A stretch of 11,835 bases of DNA from Gp22-AA3 sp964384905 (GTDB lineage Bacteria; Acidobacteriota; Polarisedimenticolia; Gp22-AA2). A program made the position numbers and the translations under genes. Each line of letters opens with the position of its first letter. The first letter of the stretch is position 1. Below are positions 6,319 through 11,835 of the stretch, in pieces. Location of the stretch: assembly GCA_964384905.1 (NCBI GenBank), contig CAYLND010000113.1:1-11835 (forward strand), in the 5' to 3' direction. Under the pieces are notes generated by a model, which did not search any database, was not told the DNA's origin, and was given only the letters and a program-made list of their open reading frames with translations.

Positions 6319-8253
6319 GTGGAAACAATCGAAGTGGTGCTGCCGGACGGGGCCGTGCGCGCCTTCCCGAGCGGCACGCCGCTGTCCCGCATCGCCGAAG
6401 CGTTCGACGCGCGGCTCGCCGGGCGCGCCATCGCCGCCCTGGTGGACGGCGTCGAGAAGGACATCTACCTGCCGATTCTGCAGAGCGCCCGCCTGGAGTT
6501 CATCACGCCGGAGTCGTCGCGGGCCCTGGAGATCTACCGCCACACCACCTCGCATCTGCTGGCGAACGCGGTCAAGGACCTGTTCCCGGAGGTCAAGATC
6601 GGCATCGGTCCGGCGACCGAGGAGGGGTTCTTCTACGATTTCGAGCGGCCGGCACCGTTCACGCCCGAGGACCTCGAGCGCATCGAGCAACGCATGCGCG
6701 AGATCAAGAAGGAGAACCTGCCGATCCGGCGGATCGAGCAGCCGAAGCGGGAGGCGCTCGACTACTTCCGGCACCTGGGCGACAACCTGAAGGTCGAGCT
6801 GGTGGAGGAGAAGGGCGGGCCGATCGTCTCCTGCTACCGACAGGGCAGTTTCATGGACTTCTGCACCGGCCCGCACCTGCCTTCGACCGGCGCCATCGGA
6901 GCGTTCAAGCTGCTCTCGGTGGCCGGGGCCTACTGGAAGGGCTCCGAGAAGAACCAGCAGCTGCAGCGGATCTACGGCACCGCCTTCCCGACCGAGGAGC
7001 AGCTCCAGGAGCACCTGCGCGTCCTGGAAGAGGCGAAGAAGCGCGACCACCGCAAGCTGGGCCCCGCCCTCGACCTGTTCAGCGTGGAGGAGACCGCCGG
7101 CCCCGGGCTGATCTTCTGGCACGCGAACGGCACGATCCTCCGGCAGGTCCTGGAGGATTTCTGGAAGGACCAGCACCGCCGGCATGGCTACCAGCTGGTC
7201 ACCACGCCGCACATCGCGCGCGACGAGCTGTGGCGCCAGTCCGGCCATCTCGAATTCTACCGGGACAACATGTACACGTTCGAGATCGAGGAGACGGGCT
7301 ACGTGATCAAGCCGATGAACTGCCCGGGCCATTCCCTCATCTACAAGTCCCGGCTGCGCTCCTACCGCGAGCTGCCGATCCGGTACGCCGAGCTCGGCAC
7401 CGTCTACCGCTACGAGCGCTCGGGGGTCCTGCACGGCATGATGCGCGTGCGGGGCTTCACCCAGGACGACGCGCACATCTTCTGCACGCGCGACCAGATC
7501 GTGGACGAGATCAAGGGGGTCCTCGACCTGGTCGTGACCTTTCTCAAGACCTTCGGATACGATCGCTACGAGGTCGACCTGTCGGTGCGCGACCCGGCGC
7601 ACGTCGAGAAGTACGCGGGCGACGACGACGGCTGGAGGATGGCCGAGGGCGCGCTCACGCAGGCGCTCGAGTCGCGCGGTCTTCCGTATGTCCGGCGCGA
7701 GGGTGAGGCGGTGTTCTACGGCCCGAAGATCGACGTGCGCATGTTCGACGCCATCGGCCGGCCGTGGCAGGGACCGACGGTGCAGTTCGATTTCAACATT
7801 CCGCAGCGACTCGGCATCCAGTACGTCGCGCCCGATGGCGCGCCCACCCCCGCCGTCATGGTGCATCGCGCGATCTACGGCTCCCTGGAGCGCTTCGTGG
7901 GAGGTCTCGTCGAGCACTATGCCGGCGCCTTTCCGGTCTGGCTCGCACCGGTGCAGGCGGTGGTCCTGCCGATCACCGACCGGACGCGCGCCTACGCCGG
8001 CGAGATCCAGGCGCTGCTGAAGGCGGCCGGCCTGCGCTGCGACGTCGACGAGCGCAACGAGAAGATCGGGGCCAAGATCCGCGACGCGCAGCTCCGGAAG
8101 ATCCCGTTCATGCTGGTGGCCGGGGACCGTGAAGCGCAGGCCCGCACCGTGGCGGTGCGCAGCCGTCGGGAGGGGGACCTGGGGCCGATGCCGCTCGAGG
8201 CGATCCGCGATCGGATCGCGCAGATGAACGCGGAGCGCGTCCTCGGTCCGTAA
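6319..8253 (+). CDS. thrS: Threonine-tRNA ligase
   Basis: This class II synthetase charges tRNA-Thr. The 644-aa chain has the full domain order. The TGS domain is at about 1-62. The editing domain with HTTSH (75-79) and FCTGPH (C182, H186) hydrolyses Ser-tRNA-Thr. The catalytic core follows with zinc ligands C335 (MNCPGH), H386 (DDAHIF) and H516 (MVHRA), close to E. coli C334/H385/H511. Motif 2 is RYERSGVLHGMMRVRGFTQD and motif 3 is HRAIYGSLERF. The anticodon-binding domain begins at about 535 (FPVWLAPVQ). I chose GTG 6319 because it begins METIEVVLPDG, aligning with known N termini, and has AAGGGA upstream. An in-frame TTG at 6301 would add six residues. Nothing important is missing. It heads the translation operon. 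Confidence 0.96.
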   Translation: METIEVVLPDGAVRAFPSGTPLSRIAEAFDARLAGRAIAALVDGVEKDIYLPILQSARLEFITPESSRALEIYRHTTSHLLANAVKDLFPEVKIGIGPATEEGFFYDFERPAPFTPEDLERIEQRMREIKKENLPIRRIEQPKREALDYFRHLGDNLKVELVEEKGGPIVSCYRQGSFMDFCTGPHLPSTGAIGAFKLLSVAGAYWKGSEKNQQLQRIYGTAFPTEEQLQEHLRVLEEAKKRDHRKLGPALDLFSVEETAGPGLIFWHANGTILRQVLEDFWKDQHRRHGYQLVTTPHIARDELWRQSGHLEFYRDNMYTFEIEETGYVIKPMNCPGHSLIYKSRLRSYRELPIRYAELGTVYRYERSGVLHGMMRVRGFTQDDAHIFCTRDQIVDEIKGVLDLVVTFLKTFGYDRYEVDLSVRDPAHVEKYAGDDDGWRMAEGALTQALESRGLPYVRREGEAVFYGPKIDVRMFDAIGRPWQGPTVQFDFNIPQRLGIQYVAPDGAPTPAVMVHRAIYGSLERFVGGLVEHYAGAFPVWLAPVQAVVLPITDRTRAYAGEIQALLKAAGLRCDVDERNEKIGAKIRDAQLRKIPFMLVAGDREAQARTVAVRSRREGDLGPMPLEAIRDRIAQMNAERVLGP

Positions 8254-8285
8254 GACGCGACGCTCGGATCGACAGGAGGCCCCTC

Positions 8286-8306
8286 GTGGACGGGGGCGGG
8301 AGGTAA
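8286..8306 (+). CDS. Possible six-codon leader ORF before infC
   Basis: A consensus Shine-Dalgarno AGGAGG (8274-8279) stands 6 nt before GTG 8286, which opens MDGGGR and a TAA stop (8304-8306). The stop lies at the infC ribosome binding site, 6 nt before the infC ATC start. GCCCC (8279-8283) can also pair with GGGGC (8293-8297). The arrangement would allow translational coupling to infC, but seven codons could arise by chance. No product is claimed. Confidence 0.25.
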   Translation: MDGGGR

Positions 8307-8312
8307 CACACC

Positions 8313-8897
8313 ATCGAGAAAAAACTCAGGGTCAACGAGAAGATCCGGACCAAGGAAGTGCGCGTCATCGGCCCGGACGGGACGCAGCTCGGGATCATGT
8401 CGCCCGACCAGGCGCTGCGGATGGCGATCGAGAGCGGACTGGATCTGGTGGAGGTCTCGCCGGACGCGGTCCCTCCGGTCTGCCGCATCCTGGACTACGG
8501 CAAGTACCGGTACCAGCTCAACAAGAAGGCCCAGGAGGCGAAGAAGAAACAGAAGATCATCCAGGTCAAGGAGGTGAAGTTCCGCCCCAAGACCGACGAG
8601 CACGATTACGAGTTCAAGCGCAACAACATCATCCGCTTCCTCACCAAGGGGAAGAAGGTGAAAGCGACGGTCATCTTCCGGGGTCGCGAGAACATGCACC
8701 GCGACATCGGGTACCGGATCCTGGCGCGGCTGCGCCAGGAAGTCGGCGAGCACGGAGTGGTCGAGACCGAGCCGCGACAGGAGGGCCCGTTCCTCGATAT
8801 GATCCTCGCGCCCAAGAGGTGGGCCGGACAGGCTCCGCCTCCGGTGCCGCCCGGCAGGGAGGCGGCGAAGTCCCCTCCCACGCGTCGCGGGCCTTAG
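8313..8897 (+). CDS. infC: Translation initiation factor IF-3, rare ATC start
   Basis: IF-3 binds the 30S subunit, blocks premature 50S joining and proofreads the start codon. The 194-aa protein has the N-domain (about 1-75, LRVNEKIRTKEVRVIGPDG to CRILDYGKYRYQLNKK), a basic linker (AQEAKKKQKIIQVKEVKFRP) and the C-domain (about 85-168, including FRGRENMHRDIGYRIL). It ends in a Pro/Arg-rich tail that looks lineage-specific. The start is ATC at 8313-8315, 8 nt after GGGAGGT (8298-8304). The conserved N-terminal residues (EKKLRVNEKIR) begin right there, whereas a GTG at 8358 would delete them. Rare start codons at infC are an established means of IF-3 autoregulation (AUU in E. coli). The TAG stop is embedded in the TAGGAG that serves rpmI. 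Confidence 0.94.
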   Translation: MEKKLRVNEKIRTKEVRVIGPDGTQLGIMSPDQALRMAIESGLDLVEVSPDAVPPVCRILDYGKYRYQLNKKAQEAKKKQKIIQVKEVKFRPKTDEHDYEFKRNNIIRFLTKGKKVKATVIFRGRENMHRDIGYRILARLRQEVGEHGVVETEPRQEGPFLDMILAPKRWAGQAPPPVPPGREAAKSPPTRRGP

Positions 8898-8907
8898 GAG
8901 ACGAGCG

Positions 8908-9111
8908 ATGCCCAAGATGAAAACGAAACGATCGGCCGCCAAGCGCTTCCGGCTGTCCGCGAACGGCAAGGTCAAGAGGAGCCGCGCCTTCAAGCGCCAC
9001 ATCCTGACCTCCAAGAGCACCAAGAGGAAGCGGCACCTCGACATGGAGGCCCTGGTCAGCAAGGCGGACGCCCGCCGGGTGCGCGAGATGCTCCCGTACG
9101 GCCGCCCCTAG
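8908..9111 (+). CDS. rpmI: 50S ribosomal protein L35 (bL35)
   Basis: The 67-aa, very basic protein matches bL35 along its length: MPKMKTKRSAAKRF at the start and an LSANGKVKRSRAFKRHIL-type middle, then TKRKRHL. It is a structural component of the large subunit. The ATG follows infC by 10 nt, with TAGGAGA (infC stop plus ribosome binding site) upstream. Its own stop again forms TAGGAGA for rplT. Confidence 0.96.
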   Translation: MPKMKTKRSAAKRFRLSANGKVKRSRAFKRHILTSKSTKRKRHLDMEALVSKADARRVREMLPYGRP

Positions 9112-9120
9112 GAGACACCC

Positions 9121-9483
9121 GTGCCCAGAGTCAAGAGAGGAACGAAACGGCGCCACCGCCGCAAGAAAATGCTCAAGCTGGCGAAGGGCTACTACACCGG
9201 CAAGAGCAAGTTGTACCGTGCGGCCCAGCAGGCGATCGAGAAATCGCTGGGCTACGCCTACCGCGATCGGCGGGCCCGGAAGCGGGAGTTCCGCAGCCTC
9301 TGGATCGTCCGCATCAACGCGGCGGCCCGTCAGAACGATCTCTCGTACAGCCGGCTGATGTCCGGGTTGGCGAAGGCGGGAGTCGCCCTCGACCGGAAAA
9401 TCCTCGCCGAGCTGGCGGTGAGCGATCCGGCGGGCTTCACCGCCCTGGCTCAGACCGCCAAGAGCGCCCTCGGCACAGCCTGA
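9121..9483 (+). CDS. rplT: 50S ribosomal protein L20 (bL20)
   Basis: The 120-aa protein has the basic bL20 N-terminal extension (MPRVKRGTKRRHRRKKMLKL) and the globular part with YRDRRARKREFRSLWIVRIN and YSRLMSGLAKAGV. bL20 acts in early 50S assembly and is the autogenous repressor of the infC-rpmI-rplT unit in several bacteria. I see no obvious copy of the classical L20 pseudoknot here. It starts at GTG 9121 with AGGAGA upstream. The C terminus is slightly extended and Ala-rich. Confidence 0.96.
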   Translation: MPRVKRGTKRRHRRKKMLKLAKGYYTGKSKLYRAAQQAIEKSLGYAYRDRRARKREFRSLWIVRINAAARQNDLSYSRLMSGLAKAGVALDRKILAELAVSDPAGFTALAQTAKSALGTA

Positions 9484-9538
9484 GGGAAGGGCGGGCCGGG
9501 AGCGCCGCGCGCGCCCGCGCCCCTGTCGAGGAGCCTTC

Positions 9539-10555
9539 GTGCAGAGCCGCGTCGAGGAGATCCGCCGCCAATTCGATCGCGACCTGGCCCAGGCGGCCGA
9601 CACCGCCTCCCTGGAGGAGATCCGGACGCGCTATCTGGGTCGCCGCGCCGGCCTGGTCACCGCCCTGCTCCGCGATCTGCGCGACTCCCCCGCCGCGCGC
9701 CGGGCGGCGGACGGGAAGGCGGTCAACGATCTCAAGGAGCACGTCGAGACCGCCCTCGACGGCGCCCGCGTGGCGGCCCGGACCGCCACTCCCGCCGAGC
9801 GCGATGCGATCGACCTGACGCTCCCCGGGCGCGCCCAGCGTCCGGGCTCCTCCCATCCGGTCACCCAGGTGCGCGCCCAGATCGAGGAGATCTTCCTCGA
9901 CATGGGCTACACCCTCGAGGACGGCCCCGAGATCGAGACCGACTTCTACAACTTCGAGGCCCTCAACATGCCGCCGCACCACCCGGCGCGCGACATGCAG
10001 GACACCTTCTACGTGGAGGGCGGCCTGGTCCTGCGCACGCACACCTCGCCGGTGCAGATCCGCGCCATGCAGAAGCGCCGTCCGCCGATCAAGATGGTCG
10101 CCCTCGGCCGCGTCTTCCGCCGCGACGCCGACGTCACGCATTCGCCGGTCTTCCATCAGGTCGAGGGCCTGGTGGTCGCGGACGGGATCACCTTCGCCCA
10201 CCTGAAGGGCACGCTCGAGCACTTCTGCCGGCGGGTGTTCGGGTCCGACGTGAAGCTGCGGCTGCGCCCCTCGTATTTCCCCTTCGTCGAGCCGGGGGCG
10301 GAGTACGACATCTCCTGCATCTTCTGCGGCGGCGCCGGGTGCAGCCGGTGCAAGGGCACGGGGTTCATCGAGATGGGCGGCTGCGGCATGGTCCATCCGG
10401 CGGTCTTCGAGAAGGTCGGCTACGACGCCGAGCGCATCACCGGGTTCGCCTTCGGGCTCGGCATCGAGCGGATCGCCATGCTGAAGCACGGGATCGACGA
10501 CATCCGCCTGCTGTACGAGAACGACCTGCGTTTCCTGTCCCAGTTTCCCGGATGA
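9539..10555 (+). CDS. pheS: Phenylalanine-tRNA ligase alpha subunit
   Basis: This is the catalytic subunit of the (alpha-beta)2 PheRS. The 338-aa chain has an N-terminal coiled-coil tRNA-binding arm (about 1-85) and the class II core. THTSPVQIRAM and GRVFRRDADVTHSPVFHQVE give motif 2, and FGLGIERIAMLKHGIDDIR gives motif 3. Between YDIS and GGCGMVHP is a four-cysteine insert (C260-x2-C263-x4-C268-x2-C271), zinc-ribbon-like, seen in some but not all bacterial PheS. It starts at GTG 9539, with GAGGAG (9528-9533) 5 nt upstream. The 55-nt gap after rplT is GC-rich without a convincing terminator. pheT starts 7 nt after the stop. Confidence 0.96.
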   Translation: MQSRVEEIRRQFDRDLAQAADTASLEEIRTRYLGRRAGLVTALLRDLRDSPAARRAADGKAVNDLKEHVETALDGARVAARTATPAERDAIDLTLPGRAQRPGSSHPVTQVRAQIEEIFLDMGYTLEDGPEIETDFYNFEALNMPPHHPARDMQDTFYVEGGLVLRTHTSPVQIRAMQKRRPPIKMVALGRVFRRDADVTHSPVFHQVEGLVVADGITFAHLKGTLEHFCRRVFGSDVKLRLRPSYFPFVEPGAEYDISCIFCGGAGCSRCKGTGFIEMGGCGMVHPAVFEKVGYDAERITGFAFGLGIERIAMLKHGIDDIRLLYENDLRFLSQFPG

Positions 10556-10562
10556 GCGGCGC

Positions 10563-11630
10563 ATGAGGTTCAGCCGGAACTGGCTGGCGGAGTACGTGAC
10601 GCTCGCCGAGGAGGCCGCGAAGGTGGGCGAGCGGCTGACCGCGGCCGGGATTCCCCTGGACGGCATCGAGCGGCGGTCCGACGACTGGCTGTTCGACTTC
10701 GACATCGTGACCAACCGTCCGGACTGCATGTGCCATTTCGGTCTGGCGCGGGAGTACGCCGCCCTGACCGGCTCGCCGCTGCGTCTCCCGGACGCGACGA
10801 TTCCGCCCGGTGGCCGGCCGACGCAGGAGATCGCCTCGGTCGCCATCGAGGCCCCCGACCTGTGCGCGCGCTACGCGGCGCGCTCGATCCTCGAGGTGCG
10901 GATCGCGCCCTCCCCCGACTGGCTGCGCCGGCGGCTGGAATCGATCGGCCAGCGCTCCATCAACAACGTCGTGGACGCCACCAATTTCGTTCTGTGGGAG
11001 ATGGGTCACCCGCTCCATCCCTTCGACCTCGACCTCCTGGAAGGCCGCCGCATCGTGGTCCGCCGGGCGCGGGTCGGAGAGCGCCTGCGCACGCTCGACG
11101 GGGTCGATCGGGCGCTGGGCAGCGACATGCTGGTGATCGCCGACGCGGCCAGGCCGGTCGCGCTCGCCGGCATCATGGGCGGGGAGACGAGCCAGATCAC
11201 CGGACGCACGAAGCGCGTCCTTCTCGAGAGCGCCTGGTTCGACCCGGTGTCCGTGCGGCGCACCGCGAGGGCGGTCGGCCTGCGCACCGACGCCTCGCAC
11301 CGCTTCGAGCGCGGAGCCGATCCGGAAGGGACGGTGGCCGCGCTCGACCGCGCGGCCCGGATCATCGCGCAGGTCGCCGGCGGCTCGGTCACCACGCCCG
11401 CCCTCGATGTCTACCCGCGGCCGCTGTCGCGGCGCGTCATCCCCTTCCGGCCGGACCGCGCCCGGCGCCTGCTCGGGCTCGCACTCGACGACGCCGTCAT
11501 GCGCCCGACGCTCGCGCGTCTCGGATTCGGCGTCGAGGAGGGGCGGGAGATCTGGTCGGTGACGGCGCCGTCGTTCCGCTCCGACGTGTCGCGCGAGGTC
11601 GATGTGACCATCATCGCCTCCGGTGATTGA
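10563..11630 (+). CDS. pheT: Phenylalanine-tRNA ligase beta subunit, truncated after the B5 domain
   Basis: The first 347 residues are PheT. The N-terminal MRFSRNWLAEYVTL and FDIVTNRPDCMCHFGLAREY are followed by the B3/4 editing domain (about 95-275, with INNVVDATNFVLWEMGHPLH, LAGIMGGETS and SHRFERGADPE) and most of B5 (about 290-347, VTAPSFRSDVSREVD). The EMAP-like tRNA-binding domain normally inserted near residue 40 is absent: GIERR runs straight into DDWLF. After REVDV the family expects an I-E-E-I-A-R-x-H-G-Y type continuation, the PheT core and the FDX-ACB domain. Here the frame instead reads TIIASGD and meets TGA 11628-11630, so over 300 residues are missing. Such a protein could not form active PheRS. 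The sequence after the join belongs to a UGSC selenoprotein (next entry). Start ATG 10563 is secure. Confidence 0.85.
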   Translation: MRFSRNWLAEYVTLAEEAAKVGERLTAAGIPLDGIERRSDDWLFDFDIVTNRPDCMCHFGLAREYAALTGSPLRLPDATIPPGGRPTQEIASVAIEAPDLCARYAARSILEVRIAPSPDWLRRRLESIGQRSINNVVDATNFVLWEMGHPLHPFDLDLLEGRRIVVRRARVGERLRTLDGVDRALGSDMLVIADAARPVALAGIMGGETSQITGRTKRVLLESAWFDPVSVRRTARAVGLRTDASHRFERGADPEGTVAALDRAARIIAQVAGGSVTTPALDVYPRPLSRRVIPFRPDRARRLLGLALDDAVMRPTLARLGFGVEEGREIWSVTAPSFRSDVSREVDVTIIASGD

Positions 11631-11835
11631 GGGTCGTGCACGTCGTGGTGTATCCACGACTCGGTCGAGCTCGAGCGCCTGGGCAAGCCGGCGATCGTCG
11701 TCGTCACCCAGGCCTTCGAGGCCCTGGCGGCGAACGAGGCCAAGGCCTACGGGATGCCCGACGTCCGGGTGGTGGTGGTCCCCCACCCGCTGGCGGGCGT
11801 CCCGGCCGACGAACGACGGAAGATGGCGGCGATCG
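11604..11835 (+). CDS. UGSC-family selenoprotein segment, 5' part missing, runs off the window
   Basis: Reading TGA 11628-11630 as selenocysteine, the frame gives DVTIIASGD-Sec-GSCTSWCIHDSV, then LERLGKPAIVVVTQAFEAL, AKAYGMPDVRVVVVPHPLAG and VPADERRKMAAI to the last full codon. I recognise the GDUGSCTSW..HD core, the VTxAFE strand and the VVVPHPLxG strand of the UGSC family, named for its Sec-Gly-Ser-Cys redox-type motif. Function is not established. Sec with Cys three residues on (U-x-x-C) suggests thiol/selenol redox chemistry. Family members as I recall them have about 80-100 residues before the motif. Here those are replaced in frame by PheT, and the C terminus lies beyond the window. GTG 11604 is only the approximate join, not a claimed start. 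A SECIS-like hairpin at 11642-11660 supports recoding. Confidence 0.82.
11628..11660 (+). promoter_or_regulatory. UGA(Sec) codon with bacterial SECIS-like hairpin
   Basis: GTCGTGG (11642-11648) pairs perfectly with CCACGAC (11654-11660) around the loop TGTAT. The loop begins 18 nt after the UGA and has a G in its first two positions. From memory, bacterial SECIS elements need an apical loop 16-37 nt from the UGA with a G in the first two loop bases, so this fits. SelB would bind it to deliver Sec-tRNA. No Sec genes (selA/B/C/D) are in the window. Confidence 0.75.

Noticed and set aside
6187..7917. 576-codon minus-strand ORF across tRNA-Val and thrS
   Set aside because: It runs through a tRNA and antisense to a complete thrS. 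It is a shadow of GC-rich codon bias.
1217..10555. Genome-wide reassignment of TGA to an amino acid
   Set aside because: TGA is the proper terminator of the PIN-TRAM gene, rplT and pheS at the expected family lengths, so TGA is a normal stop here.
9437..11786. Long minus-strand ORFs over pheS and pheT (9437-10846, 10437-11786)
   Set aside because: They mirror confident plus-strand genes, overlap each other and show no family motif.
10563..11835. A true bifunctional PheT-UGSC enzyme
   Set aside because: The join removes the PheT core and the UGSC N-terminal half, leaving two broken halves meeting at a short shared sequence. A chimera is simpler.

Overview
The window is GC-rich bacterial DNA with dense, short-spaced genes and frequent GTG/TTG starts. 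Gene content is mostly housekeeping. The infC-rpmI-rplT-pheS-pheT order is general to bacteria. The PheT lacks the usual N-terminal EMAP-like tRNA-binding domain, and PheS carries a four-cysteine insert. From memory this combination fits Acidobacteriota or a similar soil/sediment lineage, but that placement is inference.

Layout. (1) Positions 1-175 are non-coding and end in a perfect 8-bp hairpin against a Shine-Dalgarno. (2) Positions 185-3929 (+) look like a three-gene operon: a membrane-anchored PIN-TRAM protein, a secreted TolB-like/TPR protein, and formate-tetrahydrofolate ligase (fhs). The junctions are TTGA overlaps, where the next gene's TTG start overlaps the previous gene's TGA stop. 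The TPR gene carries an in-frame TGA at 2104-2106, and its reading frame resumes cleanly to 2244. (3) Positions 3926-5988 (-) hold a polytopic membrane protein with a duplicated TM2-like motif, whose stop overlaps that of fhs at a CTAG, and a type I-beta DAHP synthase (first step of the shikimate pathway). (4) Positions 6014-6092 hold divergent sigma70-type promoters, one of them near-perfect. The rightward one reads into tRNA-Val(GAC) and probably the translation operon thrS-infC-rpmI-rplT-pheS-pheT. infC starts at the rare codon ATC behind a strong ribosome binding site.

(5) The right end is the most unusual part. The pheT frame leaves the PheT family just after the B5 domain (about 11606) and reaches a TGA at 11628-11630. 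In the same frame, the TGA is followed by GGG TCG TGC and a well-formed open frame to the window end. The reading is therefore Gly-Asp-Sec-Gly-Ser-Cys-Thr-Ser-Trp, the hallmark of the UGSC selenoprotein family. A perfect 7-bp hairpin with a G in the first two loop positions lies at the right distance for a bacterial SECIS element. The window therefore ends inside a UGSC-type selenoprotein domain joined in frame to a truncated PheT. The selenoprotein segment is strongly supported. The join to pheT is more likely an assembly chimera or recombination scar than a functional bifunctional protein, because a bacterium needs a complete PheT.
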